From Actinomadura barringtoniae (GTDB lineage: Bacteria > Actinomycetota > Actinomycetes > Streptosporangiales > Streptosporangiaceae), in contig NZ_JAGEOJ010000002.1 of assembly GCF_017573505.1 (NCBI RefSeq), forward strand, positions 248,001-312,000: a stretch of 64,000 nucleotides of DNA, written 5' to 3'. Shown here in pieces: positions 35,365-44,710 of this stretch. Numbering within the stretch: the first letter of the stretch is position 1; every line of letters starts with the position of its first letter. The notes beneath the pieces were generated by a model, which made no database searches, had not been told where the DNA came from, and worked only from the letters and a program-made list of their open reading frames with translations. Made by a program: the position numbers and the translations under genes.

Positions 35365-36096
35365 ATGGGGTCCTCGGATCCAGCGACACCGGCGTTCCTT
35401 CAGCTGGCCGCCCATCCGCTGCGGTGGCGGCTGCTGGCCGAGCTGGGCCAGGGGGATCTGCGGGTCCGCGAGTTGATGGAACGGGTCGGCGAGCCACAGA
35501 ACCTGGTCTCGTACCACCTGCGCCAGCTGCGTCGTGGGGGCCTGGTCAGCGCTGGCCGCAGCAGCTTTGACGGGCGGGACAGCTACTACCACCTCGATCT
35601 TGAACGTTGTGCAAGTGCCCTGACCGGGGTGGGCACGGCCCTCCATCCGGCGCTGGCGAGGGAGCCGGTCTTCGGGGGCTATCGGGCGCCTGTGCTGTTC
35701 ACGTGCACCGGCAACAGCGCGCGGTCGTTGATCGCTGAGAGTCTCCTTCGCCATCGGACGGGCGGGCGGGTTGAGGTGACCAGCGCCGGCAGCCATCCCA
35801 AGCGGGCCGTCAGCGGCAACGCCGTCCGGGTCCTGCGTGAGCGGTACGGGGTGGACGTCGCCGGTCGCAGGCCTCAGCACTTGAACACTGTGCAAGACCG
35901 TTCCTTCGGCTACGTGATCAGCCTGTGCGACAAGGTGCGGGAGGCGCAGCCCGCCTTCCCCGGTGACCCCGAGCTCGTCCACTGGAGCATCCCCGAGCCG
36001 ACTGGCTACCCCGCCTTCGTCCGTACGGCAGCGGAGATCGACACCCGCATCCGCCATCTGCTTCCCGTGCTCGACACCAGGGAGGATTCGTCATGA
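35365..36096 (+). CDS. ArsR-type regulator fused to low-molecular-weight phosphatase (arsenate reductase)
   Basis: A 243-residue fusion. Residues 1-85 are an ArsR winged helix (FLQLAAHPLRWRLLAELGQG, EPQNLVSYHLRQLRRGGLV). From about 110 comes a low-molecular-weight tyrosine-phosphatase/arsenate-reductase domain with the P-loop C-T-G-N-S-A-R-S (C-x5-R), as in thioredoxin-linked ArsC, and a late P-E-P-T-G-Y/F segment. It may reduce arsenate and repress its own gene, but no arsenite pump lies nearby. ATG 35365 follows the ATCAA/TTGAT operator. The coding sequence contains two copies of the neighbouring TetR palindrome (35599 and 35880). Its stop overlaps the VOC start. Confidence 0.82.
   Translation: MGSSDPATPAFLQLAAHPLRWRLLAELGQGDLRVRELMERVGEPQNLVSYHLRQLRRGGLVSAGRSSFDGRDSYYHLDLERCASALTGVGTALHPALAREPVFGGYRAPVLFTCTGNSARSLIAESLLRHRTGGRVEVTSAGSHPKRAVSGNAVRVLRERYGVDVAGRRPQHLNTVQDRSFGYVISLCDKVREAQPAFPGDPELVHWSIPEPTGYPAFVRTAAEIDTRIRHLLPVLDTREDSS
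35599..35615. promoter_or_regulatory. Intragenic copy of the TetR palindrome (first)
   Basis: CTTGAACGTTGTGCAAG. Its arms CTTGAAC/GTGCAAG are identical to those of the reverse complement of the 34611 and 34634 operators, and only one centre base differs. It lies in the ArsR-ArsC coding sequence, with its first base at codon position 1. Confidence 0.6.
35880..35896. promoter_or_regulatory. Intragenic copy of the TetR palindrome (second)
   Basis: CTTGAACACTGTGCAAG, arms again identical, with the centre differing at two bases. It is read here in a different codon phase from the copy at 35599, so the shared sequence cannot be due to a repeated peptide. Confidence 0.6.
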
Positions 36097-36479
36097 GCAC
36101 AGAAGAATTCGCCAGCGTCCGCTACATCGTCGACGACGTGCAGGCGGCCGTGGACTTCTACACGACCCACTTCGGCTTCACGGTCCGCATGAACCGGGCG
36201 CCGGGCTTCGCCGACGTGGTCCGCGGGCCGCTCCGCCTGCTGCTGTCGGGCCCCGGCAGCTCCGGATCGCTGGCGACGCCCCCGGGCACGCCCGCCGGGC
36301 GCAACCGCATCCACCTCGCCGTCGAGGACCTGGACGCCGAGATCAAGCGGCTCGACCAGGCCGGCGTGCCCTTCCTGGGCGAGGCCGTCTCCGGCCCCGG
36401 CGGACGGCAAATCCTGGTCACCGACCCGGCCGGCAACCTGATTGAGATCTTCGAACCCGCCCAAGATCAGGCACAGTGA
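36093..36479 (+). CDS. VOC-family (glyoxalase/dioxygenase-fold) protein
   Basis: A 128-residue VOC protein with two beta-alpha-beta-beta-beta modules: VRYIVDDVQAAVDFYTTHFGF at the start and NRIHLAVEDLDAEIKRLDQAG, then LVTDPAGNLIEIFEP at the end. The final Glu is a usual metal ligand. The reaction is unknown. The ATGA overlap with the ArsR-ArsC gene suggests a joint role; the Cys pair of the C-As lyase ArsI is absent. Confidence 0.82.
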   Translation: MSTEEFASVRYIVDDVQAAVDFYTTHFGFTVRMNRAPGFADVVRGPLRLLLSGPGSSGSLATPPGTPAGRNRIHLAVEDLDAEIKRLDQAGVPFLGEAVSGPGGRQILVTDPAGNLIEIFEPAQDQAQ

Positions 36480-37468
36480 GGGGTATGAGACTGCTGATGC
36501 TGGGCGGCACCCACTTCGTGGGACGAGCCGTCACCGAGGAAGCGCTGGCCAGAGGCTGGCAGGTCACCACGTTCAACCGTGGCCGGACGGAGCCTCCGCC
36601 CGGCGTCAGCACGCTCATCGGGGACCGCACCGGCGACCTGTCGGCGCTGGAGAACGGCGAGTGGGACGTCGTCGTCGACACCTGGTCGGGCGCCCCGACC
36701 ATCGTCCGCGACGCCGCGAACCTCCTGAGCGGCAGGGCCGCCCAGTACATCTACGTCTCCAGCCGCTCGGTCCATCCCTTTCCGACGCCCCCGAACGCGA
36801 CGGAGGATGCTCCGGTCGTGGACGGGTCGCCTGACGCGGGCGAAGTCGGCTACGCCGAGGACAAGAGAGGCGGGGAGTTGGCCGCCGAGCAGGCCTTCGG
36901 CGACCGGGCCCTGTTCGTGCGGGCCGGCCTGATCCTCGGCCCGTACGAGGACATCGGCCGCCTCCCCTGGTGGCTCAACCGGATGGCCCGCGGCGGCCCC
37001 GTCCTGGCGCCCGCCCCGGCCGACTCGGGCCTGCAGTACATCGACGTCCGCGACCTCGCCACCTGGACCGTCGACGCCGCCGAACAGAAGCTCGGCGGCC
37101 CGTACAACATGGTCAGCACCCCCGGCCACACCACGATGCGCGAGCTCCTGGAGGCCTGCATCAGCGTGACCGGCTCCGACGCCGAGCTGCGCTGGACCGA
37201 CCCGGACGCCATCCTCGCCGCCGGGGTGGAGCCGTGGAGCAATCTCCCCGTCTGGCTCCCGCAGGGCGAGCTCTACGACACCCTCCACATGGGCAACGTC
37301 GACAAGGCCCTCGCCACCGGCCTGCGCTGCCGCCCCGTTCAGGAGACCGTCGCCGACACCTGGGCCTGGCTCCAGACCCTCGGCGGTCAAGCCCCCCAGC
37401 GCCCCGACCGACCGCCCGTAGGCCTGGACCCCGACCTGGAAGCCAAGGTCCTGGCCCAGCACAGCTGA
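36476..37468 (+). CDS. NAD-dependent epimerase/dehydratase (extended SDR)
   Basis: A 330-residue SDR. The Rossmann start is RLLMLGGTHFVGRAVTEEAL (G-G-T-x-F-V-G), with FNRGRTE after strand 2. YIYVSSRSVHPF carries the catalytic Ser. The downstream Y-x-x-x-K position reads Y-A-E-D-K (GYAEDKRGGELAAEQAF). It resembles SDR proteins that act on nucleotide-linked or chloroplast-type substrates, but the substrate is not predictable. GTG 36476 overlaps the VOC stop; ATG 36485 is the alternative. Confidence 0.82.
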   Translation: MRGMRLLMLGGTHFVGRAVTEEALARGWQVTTFNRGRTEPPPGVSTLIGDRTGDLSALENGEWDVVVDTWSGAPTIVRDAANLLSGRAAQYIYVSSRSVHPFPTPPNATEDAPVVDGSPDAGEVGYAEDKRGGELAAEQAFGDRALFVRAGLILGPYEDIGRLPWWLNRMARGGPVLAPAPADSGLQYIDVRDLATWTVDAAEQKLGGPYNMVSTPGHTTMRELLEACISVTGSDAELRWTDPDAILAAGVEPWSNLPVWLPQGELYDTLHMGNVDKALATGLRCRPVQETVADTWAWLQTLGGQAPQRPDRPPVGLDPDLEAKVLAQHS

Positions 37469-37590
37469 GTCACCACGCGTGAGTCGCTTCCACGATGCGT
37501 CCCGGCCGGGTCGCGAGTGTGTTCTGGTGATCGCCGCCGAACGGCCCGGCCGGCACGCCGCCCCGGCCGTCGACCAGACCGCCAGGTAGA

Positions 37591-37748
37591 GCCCGCGACC
37601 AACTCCTGCTCCGAGAGAAGGCCCAAACCCGCGAGGACGACGCCCTCACCACTGCCCGCCGATGGTGGAGCACGACGGAACGGTCAAGGTCGTCGGCCTC
37701 GACGGCCCGATCCCGTTCATCGACCTGTTCCAGGGCCGAACCGGCTGA
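37591..37748 (+). pseudogene. Remnant of a DUF899 (dithiol-disulfide oxidoreductase-like) gene
   Basis: Two frames carry adjacent pieces of a DUF899 N-terminus. The first (from 37591) reads ARDQLLLREKAQTREDDALT. The second, in another frame from 37662 to the TGA at 37748, reads MVEHDGTVKVVGLDGPIPF then IDLFQGRTG. Intact members have REKE-LTRARDAL...P-x-V-x-x-x-x-x-Y-x-F-x-G-P-D-G-x-x-x-L-x-D-L-F. A frameshift lies near 37655, and neither the start nor the last two thirds is present. The rest of 37469-37873 shows no other gene. Confidence 0.5.
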
Positions 37749-37873
37749 TCCGCACCTTTGTTGAGCGATTGGACCACACCGCCGGCTATTCTTTTTCCCG
37801 GCCCCGAGTCCAACGCCGGCGTGCCGAAAAGCGCGAAGGGCTGGGACCGATTCTCCCGCCGGAACGCTGTGCG

Positions 37874-38329
37874 CTATTCGGGAACGATCCATGCGCCTTC
37901 GCGCATGAGGGTGCGGCCCTTGAGTTCGTTGGCCTCTCGCCAGACTTGGAGGCGCAAGGGGCGCACTCGGTAGTAGTGGTAGGCGTCGCCGTCGGCGCGG
38001 GGGTCGAAGCCGGTCTTGGCGGCGAAAGCGTCGCCTTCGCCGGGGGCGAGGTCTGCGGCGGTGAGGCTTTCCACCGTGCCTTCGATGAGGACCACATCGC
38101 GAGTAGGGCCCAGGCCTAGGCGGACGATGTTGTTAGCCACCAAGTTGCGGCCTGTCGGGCTGCTCGCGGGGGTGGACAGGAGCAGGGTGCTGCCGTCCCA
38201 GAGGAACGAGAGCGGCACCAGGTAGGGGCCGTCGGCATCGGACGAGGCGACCCACAGGTCGATGTCATGCTCCAGGCGGTATAGGGCGTCCTTCTTGCGC
38301 TGCTCGGGTGAACGGGGCGCCTCGGCCAT
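37874..38329 (-). CDS. PPOX-class flavin/F420 split-barrel protein
   Basis: A 151-residue split beta-barrel. It has ALYRLEHDIDLWVASSDADG, PYLVPLSFLWDGSTLLLSTP, SPTGRNLVANNIVRLGLGP and VVLIEGTVESL, then the C-terminal VRPLRLQVWREANELKGRTL. These fit pyridoxamine-oxidase-like, often F420-dependent, reductases of actinobacteria. Substrate unknown. It lies downstream of the arcAB genes on the same strand but beyond a strong hairpin, so it is probably a separate unit. Confidence 0.82.
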   Translation of the reverse strand: MAEAPRSPEQRKKDALYRLEHDIDLWVASSDADGPYLVPLSFLWDGSTLLLSTPASSPTGRNLVANNIVRLGLGPTRDVVLIEGTVESLTAADLAPGEGDAFAAKTGFDPRADGDAYHYYRVRPLRLQVWREANELKGRTLMREGAWIVPE

Positions 38330-38353
38330 GGCGGCACTTCCTTTGATCGACGA

Positions 38354-38392
38354 CTGTGCCGATCCTTCCAGGTCAAGGAGGGATCGGCACAG
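38354..38392 (-). terminator. Hairpin terminator of the arcA-arcB operon
   Basis: Arms 38354-38369 and 38377-38392 pair over 16 bases (CTGTGCCGATCC core, one G-U pair) around a 7-base loop. It lies about 90 bases after arcB and before the PPOX start. Between it and arcB is a GGCC-rich stretch of degenerate repeats (38393-38475). Confidence 0.7.
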
Positions 38393-38480
38393 ATCGGCCG
38401 GCCGCGGGAGGCCGGGGAAGGCCGCGGGGGCCAGGGAGGCCGCGCAGGGCCGGGTGGCCGCGGGAGGCTCAGGGAGTGGA

Positions 38481-39482
38481 TCAAGCCAGGGTGGCCACCA
38501 GGACGGCCTTGATGGTGTGCAGACGGTTCTCTGCCTGGTCGAAGACGATGCTCGCGGGTGAGGTGAAGACCTCGTCGGTGACCTCCAGACCGTTGGTCAT
38601 GCCGACGTGGGTCATGATCTCGTTTCCGACGGTGGTGCCGGTGTTGTGGAACGCGGGCAGGCAGTGCATGAACTTCACCGAGGAGTTCCCCGCCTTGTCC
38701 AGGAGAGCGGCGTTCACCTGGTAGGGAGCCAGGAGCTTGACCCGGTCCGCCCACACGTCCTTGGCCTCACCCATGGAGACCCAGACGTCGGTGTGGATGA
38801 AGTCGACCCCGCCTACGGCTTCCTGAGGGTTGTCGGTGATGGTGATGCGGGCGCCCGTACGGGAAGCGATGTCCTCTGCGATCGCGACGACGTCCTTGGG
38901 CGGGTGCAGTTCGGCAGGCCCGGCAAGGCGTACGTCGCTGCCCATGATGGCGCCCATGACCAGCAGGGAACGCCCCATGTTGAAGCGGCAGTCCCCCATG
39001 AACACGTAGGAGAGCTTGTCGAACGCCTCGCCGCTCGCCTCGTGCATGGTCAGGAAGTCGGCCAGCATCTGGGTGGGGTGCCATTCGTTGGTCAGCCCGT
39101 TGTAGACCGGCACTCCCGCATGCAGGGCAAGAGCCTCGACGTCCGCCTGCTCGTTGCCCCTGAACTCGATGGCGTCGTACATGCGGCCCAGGACCGAAGC
39201 GGTGTCGGCGACGGTCTCCTTATGGCCGAGCTGCGAACCGGTCGGGTCGAGGTAGGTGACGTGCGCGCCCTGGTCGAACGCGGCGACCTCGAAGGCCGAA
39301 CGGGTGCGCGTTGAGGTCTTCTCGAAGATGAGGGCGATTTCCTTGCCCGTCAGGCGCGGCACCTCGTTGCCGGCGTACTTGGCCAGCTTGAGCGCCTCGG
39401 CCAGCCGCAGAAGGAAGCGCATCTCGTGAGGTTGGAAGTCGATTTCCTTGAGGAAGCTGCGATTGCGCAGGCTGTAGGACAT
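38481..39482 (-). CDS. arcB: Ornithine carbamoyltransferase, catabolic (ArcB)
   Basis: A 333-residue OTCase. It has the carbamoyl-phosphate site [33 protein letters not shown], the ornithine loop DVWVSMGE and FMHCLPAFH. Downstream of arginine deiminase it should split citrulline phosphorolytically to ornithine and carbamoyl phosphate, the second step of the arginine-deiminase pathway. The sequence [17 protein letters not shown] and the arcA neighbourhood favour ArcB over anabolic ArgF. ATG 39482 has GGAG upstream. Confidence 0.93.
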   Translation of the reverse strand: MSYSLRNRSFLKEIDFQPHEMRFLLRLAEALKLAKYAGNEVPRLTGKEIALIFEKTSTRTRSAFEVAAFDQGAHVTYLDPTGSQLGHKETVADTASVLGRMYDAIEFRGNEQADVEALALHAGVPVYNGLTNEWHPTQMLADFLTMHEASGEAFDKLSYVFMGDCRFNMGRSLLVMGAIMGSDVRLAGPAELHPPKDVVAIAEDIASRTGARITITDNPQEAVGGVDFIHTDVWVSMGEAKDVWADRVKLLAPYQVNAALLDKAGNSSVKFMHCLPAFHNTGTTVGNEIMTHVGMTNGLEVTDEVFTSPASIVFDQAENRLHTIKAVLVATLA

Positions 39483-39540
39483 GAGGGACTCCAAAGAGGC
39501 CGATCAGCGCGGGCCGGCGCGAGCCGGTGCGGCGGGTGCG

Positions 39541-39646
39541 GTCAGGGCGGGCCGGTGCCGTCAGCGCGGGCCAGTGCCGTCAGCGCGGGCCAGTGCCGTC
39601 AGCGCGGGCCAGTGCCGTCAGCGCGGGCCAGTGCCGTCGGCGCGGT
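39541..39646. repeat. 19-bp minisatellite between arcA and arcB
   Basis: Units of 19 bases, GTCAGCGCGGGCCAGTGCC, begin at 39541 (variant), 39560, 39579, 39598 and 39617, with a partial copy at 39636 and degenerate copies back to about 39503. The array fills the 163-base gap between the arcA stop and arcB start. Four of the units are identical, which points to recent expansion. Confidence 0.9.
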
Positions 39647-40866
39647 TAGAAGGCGGGGTCGCGTTGGAGGGGGCAGGTCATGCAGTGCGAGCCGCCCCGG
39701 CCTCGGCCTAGTTCGAAGCCCTCGATCGGGATGACCTCGATTCCCTCGCGGCGGAGAGCCTCGTTGGTGCCGGTGTTGCGCTCGTAGCCGATGACGACGC
39801 CGGGCTCCAGGGCGACGACGTTGTTGCCGTCGTCCCACTGCTCGCGTTCGGCCTCGAACGAGTCGCCGCCGGTCGGCACGACCCGCATCCGTTCGACGCC
39901 CAGGGCCTCGGCCATCAGCTCGGGCAGCGGGCGGCGCTGCTCGGCGACGACCAGGTCGTCCGGCGACTCGCCGGGGCGGATCGCCCACGTACGGGCACCG
40001 TCCACGACCTGCGGGAACATCGTGACCAGGTCGCGGTCGCACATGGTGATGACCGTGTCGAGGTGCATGTAGCTGCGCGACTTCGGCAGGTGAACGGCCA
40101 GGACGAGCTGCGCCGACCCGGCCCGGAACAGCGACCGCGCGATCCACAGCACGGCTTGGGGCGTGGTCCGCTCCCCCATGCCGATCATCACGGCGCCGTT
40201 GCCGATCGGCTGGACGTCGCCGCCCTCGACATGGGCGCGGCCCCAGTCCTCGCCCGCGCCGCCGAGCCAGATCGGGAACTTCTCCGAGGCGAACATCGGG
40301 TGGAACCCGTAGATCGCCTCCATGATCATCGTCTCGGGCTTGCGGGCGGGCTTGGTCATCGGGTTGAGGGTGACGCCGTCGTAGATCCAGCAGGACGGGT
40401 CGCGCTGGAAGAGCAGGTTCGGCAGCGGCGGCAGCAGCATGCCGGCCGGGTCGGCCGACTCCCACTCCAGGCCCAGGTCCTCGGCGACGTCCGCCTTGGT
40501 GATCCCGCCGATCAGGAACTCGGCGACCTCGGCCGCCGGCGCCTCGGTCGCCCAGGTGCGGGCGCGGTCGGCCGCTGCGACGCCGACCTCGCGCTCGTTC
40601 AGCACGTGGTCGCTGATCCAGCCGCGCGCCTCGGGGTTGGCCAGCGCCTCGGTGAGCAGCCGCTCGGCGAGGTACACCTCGACGCCGCGCTCGCGCATGA
40701 CCTCGCGGAACGCGTCGTGCTCGGCCTGGGCCCTGCTGACCCACAGGACGTCGTCGAACAGCAGTTCCTCGGCGTTCGACGGGGTGAGGCGGCGGTGCTC
40801 CAGGCCGGGCCGGTGCACCATCACCTTCCGCAGCATGCCGACCTCGGAGTTCACGCCGAATGACAT
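39646..40866 (-). CDS. arcA: Arginine deiminase
   Basis: A 406-residue deiminase converting arginine to citrulline and ammonia. It has [18 protein letters not shown], the [16 protein letters not shown] segment, [20 protein letters not shown] (catalytic Glu/Asp region), [10 protein letters not shown] (His) and the nucleophilic Cys in [16 protein letters not shown] 40866 has GGAGAG upstream. It is divergent from arcC, and arcB follows after the 19-bp repeats. The reaction gives ATP and ammonia and so resists acid and energy stress. Confidence 0.96.
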   Translation of the reverse strand: MSFGVNSEVGMLRKVMVHRPGLEHRRLTPSNAEELLFDDVLWVSRAQAEHDAFREVMRERGVEVYLAERLLTEALANPEARGWISDHVLNEREVGVAAADRARTWATEAPAAEVAEFLIGGITKADVAEDLGLEWESADPAGMLLPPLPNLLFQRDPSCWIYDGVTLNPMTKPARKPETMIMEAIYGFHPMFASEKFPIWLGGAGEDWGRAHVEGGDVQPIGNGAVMIGMGERTTPQAVLWIARSLFRAGSAQLVLAVHLPKSRSYMHLDTVITMCDRDLVTMFPQVVDGARTWAIRPGESPDDLVVAEQRRPLPELMAEALGVERMRVVPTGGDSFEAEREQWDDGNNVVALEPGVVIGYERNTGTNEALRREGIEVIPIEGFELGRGRGGSHCMTCPLQRDPAF

Positions 40867-40952
40867 GTCGATCTCTCCTCGCTCGTGGCGGGCGCCGCCG
40901 CGCGCGGCGGGCGGTCGTGATCGCAGGATCCGGCGGCGCGACCCGGCCACGC

Positions 40953-40971
40953 CTCACCCCGCATGGGTGAG
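40953..40971. promoter_or_regulatory. Dyad between the divergent arcA and arcC genes
   Basis: CTCACCC-CGCAT-GGGTGAG, 7-base perfect arms, lies in the 185-base region from which both arms of the deiminase island are read. It does not match the actinobacterial ArgR box I know. It could be the operator that switches the whole island; this is inference from position. Confidence 0.4.
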
Positions 40972-41051
40972 CCGCGCCCGCAGGTGAACGGGTGATCGTC
41001 CGATGAGCGGACGGGCCCACCGGCCCCCGCGGACCTATGGAGGAGAGGCCC

Positions 41052-42008
41052 GTGCGGATCGTGATCGCGCTCGGCGGCAACGCGCTGCTGCGGCGTTCGG
41101 ACCCGATGACCACCGAGGTACAGCGCCGGAACGTGCGGATCGCGGCGGAGGCCATCACCCCGCTGGTCGCCGAGCACAGCGTCGTGATCGTGCATGGGAA
41201 CGGCCCGCAGGTCGGGCTCCTGTCCCTCCAGGCAGAGGCCTACCAGGGCGCCGAGCCCTACCCGCTGGACGTCCTGGACGCCGGAACGCAGGGCATGATC
41301 GGCTACCTGATCCAGCAGGAGATGCGGAGCCTGCTCCCGCAGGAGACCCAGGTGGTCACCCTGCTCACCATGATCGCCGTGGACCCGGGCGACCCGGCGT
41401 TCGCCGACCCGACCAAGTTCGTCGGCCCGGTCTACGCCAAGGAGGCCGCCGACAAGCTGGCCGCCGAGAAGGACTGGGTGTTCCGGCAGGACGGCCGGGC
41501 ATGGCGGCGCGTGGTCGCCTCGCCGCGCCCCCGCCGCATCCTGGAGATCCAGCCGATCATGTGGCTGCTGGACCACGGCGCCGTGGTGATCTGCGCGGGC
41601 GGCGGCGGCATCCCGACCGTGCTGCCCGCCTCGGGCCCGGCCTCCTCGGGAGCCGGCGAGGTGGTCGGCGTCGAGGCCGTGATCGACAAGGACTTCGCCA
41701 GCGAGCTGCTCGCCGAGGACGTCGGCGCCGAGCTGTTCGTGATGGCGACCGACGTGGACGGCGCGTACGTCGACTGGGGCCGCCCCGAGCAGCGCCTGCT
41801 GAGCCAGGTGACGCCGGGCGAGCTCGCCGGGTACGACTTCGCCGCCGGCTCGATGGGCCCCAAGGTCGAGGCCGCGTCCCGCTTCGCCGCCAAGACCGGC
41901 CGCCGCGCCGCGATCGGCTCGCTGAACGACATCACCGCCATCGTCGAAGGCAAAGCCGGCACGAACGTCGTCCCGGGAGCCCCCGAGGGGTCGGGGGGTG
42001 GGCGGTGA
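41052..42008 (+). CDS. arcC: Carbamate kinase
   Basis: A 318-residue carbamate kinase that makes ATP from carbamoyl phosphate, the last step of the deiminase pathway. It has [13 protein letters not shown] at the start, [56 protein letters not shown] and [17 protein letters not shown] 41052 is chosen because AGGAGAGG lies just before it; the ATG at 41037 is part of that ribosome-binding site. The stop overlaps the GTG of the P-type ATPase. Confidence 0.95.
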   Translation: MRIVIALGGNALLRRSDPMTTEVQRRNVRIAAEAITPLVAEHSVVIVHGNGPQVGLLSLQAEAYQGAEPYPLDVLDAGTQGMIGYLIQQEMRSLLPQETQVVTLLTMIAVDPGDPAFADPTKFVGPVYAKEAADKLAAEKDWVFRQDGRAWRRVVASPRPRRILEIQPIMWLLDHGAVVICAGGGGIPTVLPASGPASSGAGEVVGVEAVIDKDFASELLAEDVGAELFVMATDVDGAYVDWGRPEQRLLSQVTPGELAGYDFAAGSMGPKVEAASRFAAKTGRRAAIGSLNDITAIVEGKAGTNVVPGAPEGSGGGR

Positions 42009-44710
42009 GTACGGCTACCAGGGGTGCTGCCTCGTGGCACACGTTGAGTGTTGAGGCGGTGTTGCGGGAGGAGAAGGTCAGCCGGGAGCGCGGGCTTACG
42101 TCGGCCGAGGCGGCTGAACGGGCTTCGCAGTACGGGCCGAACGCGTTCACCACGGTTAAGGCGGAGCCTCGGTGGCGGGCGTTCGTGCGGCAGTACGCCG
42201 ACACGATGCAGATCGTGCTGCTGGTGGCGGGGCTGGGGAGCCTCTACCCGCTCAAGGAGTGGGAGACCGGCATCATGCTGGTGCTCCTGACGCTGTTCAA
42301 CGCCGTTCTGGGCCTGCGCCAGGAGGGCAAGGCGGCCGCGGCGGTCGCGGCCCTGCAGAAGATGATGATCATCAAGGCGCGGGTGACGCGGGACGGGCGG
42401 CTGGAGCAGATCCCGGCCGAGGAGCTGGTCCCCGGCGACGTCGTGTCGATCGAGGCGGGCGACGTCGTTCCGGCGGACGGGCGGCTGCTGCGCGCGGCGA
42501 CGCTGGAGATCGCCGAGTCCGCGCTCACCGGCGAGAGCCTGCCGGTGACCAAGGGCACCGACCCCGTCCAGGGAGACGACACCCCGCTCGGCGACCGGGC
42601 CGACATGGTCTACATGAACACCAACGTCACGCGCGGCTCGGGCGAGTTCGTGGTGACCGCGACCGGGATGGGCACCGAGGTCGGCCACATCTCGGACATG
42701 CTGCACGCGGAGAAGGCGGGCAAGACGCCGCTCACCCGGCAGCTCGACCGGCTCACCCGGCAGATCCTCTGGATCGCCGGGGCCGCGCTGATCATCTCGA
42801 TGGTCCTGAACCTGGCGCGCGGCGACTCGTTCACCGTGGTCTTCACGGCGGCGGTCGCGTTCGCCGTCGGCGCGCTGCCGGAGAACCTGCCCGCGGTGGT
42901 CACCACGATCCTGGCGTTCGGTACGCAGACGCTCGCCAGGGCTGGGGCGATCATGAAGCGGCTGCAGTCGACCGAGACGCTCGGCTCGACGTCGGCGATC
43001 AACTCCGACAAGACCGGGACGCTCACCCTCAACCAGATGACCGCCGTGCAGATGGCGGTCGTCGGCCGCCGGTACGCGGTGGAGGGCCAGGGCTATGCGA
43101 CCAGCGGCCAGATCACCCGGGTCGCGGGCCAGGAGCCGATCCCGCTCGACCCGTTCCTGCTGCCGATGGTGCTGGCCGCGGACGCGGTCATCAACGAGGG
43201 CGAGCTGATCGGCGACCCGACCGAGGGCGCGCTGGTCGCGCTCGCGGCCAAGGGCGGCGTGGACGCGGTCTCGACCCGGGAGGCCTACCCGCGGATCGCC
43301 GAGCTGCCGTTCGACGCCGCCTACAAGCTGATGGCCACGTTCCACCTCATGCGGGACGACGCGGGCGCCGACGTCATCCGCTGCTACGTGAAGGGGGCGC
43401 CGGACCAGCTGCTCGCCCGCGCCGCGACCGTGCTGGACGCCGACACCGGGCCGGTGCCCGCCGACGGCGAGTTCCGCGAGCTCTACCTGGCCGAGAACCG
43501 CCGCCTCGGCGAGCAGGGCCTGCGCGTGATGGCGACCGCGCGCCGCGACCTCGATCCGGCCACGTTCGACCCCACCGGTGACCTGCTCAGCCTGGTGAAC
43601 GAGCTGGAACTGCTGTCGCTGGTCGGCATCGTCGACCCGCCGCGTCCCGCCGCCAAGTCGTCCATCGCGACCGCACAGGCGGCGGGCATCCGGATCCGGA
43701 TGATCACCGGTGACCACGCGGTGACGGCCGCCGCGATCGCCGGGCAGCTCGGCATCGACGGCCAGGTGATCACCGGGGCGGAGTTCGGGGCGATGAGCGA
43801 CGAGGAGGCGCTGGCCCGCATCGACGACATCGGCGTGATCGCCCGCGTGACGCCCGAGCACAAGGTGCGCCTGGTCGACATGCTGAAGAAGCGCGGCGAG
43901 ATCGTGGCGATGACCGGCGACGGGGTGAACGACGCGCCCGCGCTCAAGAAGGCCGACATCGGCATCGCGATGGGCATCACCGGCACCGAGGTGACCAAGG
44001 AAGCCGCGGTGATGGTGCTGACCGACGACGACTTCTCCACGATCGTCAAGGCGGTCGAGCTCGGCCGTGGGCTCTACGACAACCTGGTGAAGTACGTCCG
44101 GTTCCAGATGGGGTGCCTGTTCGGCTTCATCACCGCCTTCCTCGGCGCGAGCATCTTCAACGTCACCGGCGGCGTCCCGTTCCTGCCGCTCCAGACGCTG
44201 TGGATCAACTTCACGACGCTGCTGTTCCAGGCGATCGGGCTCGGCTACGGCGAACCCGCCGGCGACCTGATGGAACGCAAGCCCCGCAAACCCGACCAGC
44301 CGATCCTGCCGCGCGCGCAGATGACCTGGCTGATCGTGGTCGGCCTGATCATCGGCGCCGGAACGCTCGGCGTCATCGCCTGGGCCGACCACGAGCACGG
44401 CCGCGAGGTCGCGCAGACGATGGGCGTGGTCACGTTCTCGCTGTACGCGCTGCTGTTCTCGATCGCGACCAAGGACGAACGCCTCACGGTCTTCTCCCTC
44501 GACACCTTCACCGACCGCAAGTTCACGACCTGGACCGGGGTCTCGGTCCTCACGCTCTTCCTGGCCACGTCGCTGACGCCGTTCCAGAAGATCCTCGACA
44601 CCACCGAACTGAACGCCCGCCAGTGGGTCATCTGCGCGGGCACCGCACTGTCGATCATCGTCGTCGCCGAGCTCCGCAAGGCGATGCTGCGCAGCAGGGA
44701 ACGAACATGA
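42005..44710 (+). CDS. P-type cation-transporting ATPase (P2A-like)
   Basis: A 901-residue pump: an N-terminal cation-ATPase domain ([15 protein letters not shown] ... GPNAF), then [14 protein letters not shown] (actuator), phosphorylated D335 in [26 protein letters not shown] (nucleotide site) and [20 protein letters not shown]. In helix 4 the ion motif reads PENLPAV where Ca2+ pumps have PEGLP, so the ion is uncertain (Ca2+, Mg2+, Na+ or H+). GTG 42005 overlaps the arcC stop. Placement between arcC and amino-acid antiporters ties it to the ATP made by the deiminase pathway. Confidence 0.9.
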   Translation: MSTATRGAASWHTLSVEAVLREEKVSRERGLTSAEAAERASQYGPNAFTTVKAEPRWRAFVRQYADTMQIVLLVAGLGSLYPLKEWETGIMLVLLTLFNAVLGLRQEGKAAAAVAALQKMMIIKARVTRDGRLEQIPAEELVPGDVVSIEAGDVVPADGRLLRAATLEIAESALTGESLPVTKGTDPVQGDDTPLGDRADMVYMNTNVTRGSGEFVVTATGMGTEVGHISDMLHAEKAGKTPLTRQLDRLTRQILWIAGAALIISMVLNLARGDSFTVVFTAAVAFAVGALPENLPAVVTTILAFGTQTLARAGAIMKRLQSTETLGSTSAINSDKTGTLTLNQMTAVQMAVVGRRYAVEGQGYATSGQITRVAGQEPIPLDPFLLPMVLAADAVINEGELIGDPTEGALVALAAKGGVDAVSTREAYPRIAELPFDAAYKLMATFHLMRDDAGADVIRCYVKGAPDQLLARAATVLDADTGPVPADGEFRELYLAENRRLGEQGLRVMATARRDLDPATFDPTGDLLSLVNELELLSLVGIVDPPRPAAKSSIATAQAAGIRIRMITGDHAVTAAAIAGQLGIDGQVITGAEFGAMSDEEALARIDDIGVIARVTPEHKVRLVDMLKKRGEIVAMTGDGVNDAPALKKADIGIAMGITGTEVTKEAAVMVLTDDDFSTIVKAVELGRGLYDNLVKYVRFQMGCLFGFITAFLGASIFNVTGGVPFLPLQTLWINFTTLLFQAIGLGYGEPAGDLMERKPRKPDQPILPRAQMTWLIVVGLIIGAGTLGVIAWADHEHGREVAQTMGVVTFSLYALLFSIATKDERLTVFSLDTFTDRKFTTWTGVSVLTLFLATSLTPFQKILDTTELNARQWVICAGTALSIIVVAELRKAMLRSRERT

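Noticed and set aside
39426..39734. A plus-strand frame encoding a repetitive SARASAVSAGQ peptide
   Set aside because: It is only the translation of the 19-bp repeat and has no upstream signal for expression.
41432..44398. A 988-codon open frame on the minus strand
   Set aside because: It is antisense to the P-type ATPase and carbamate kinase genes, has a low-complexity Arg/Gly/His/Asp composition and no domain. High third-position G+C keeps stops out of the antisense frame.
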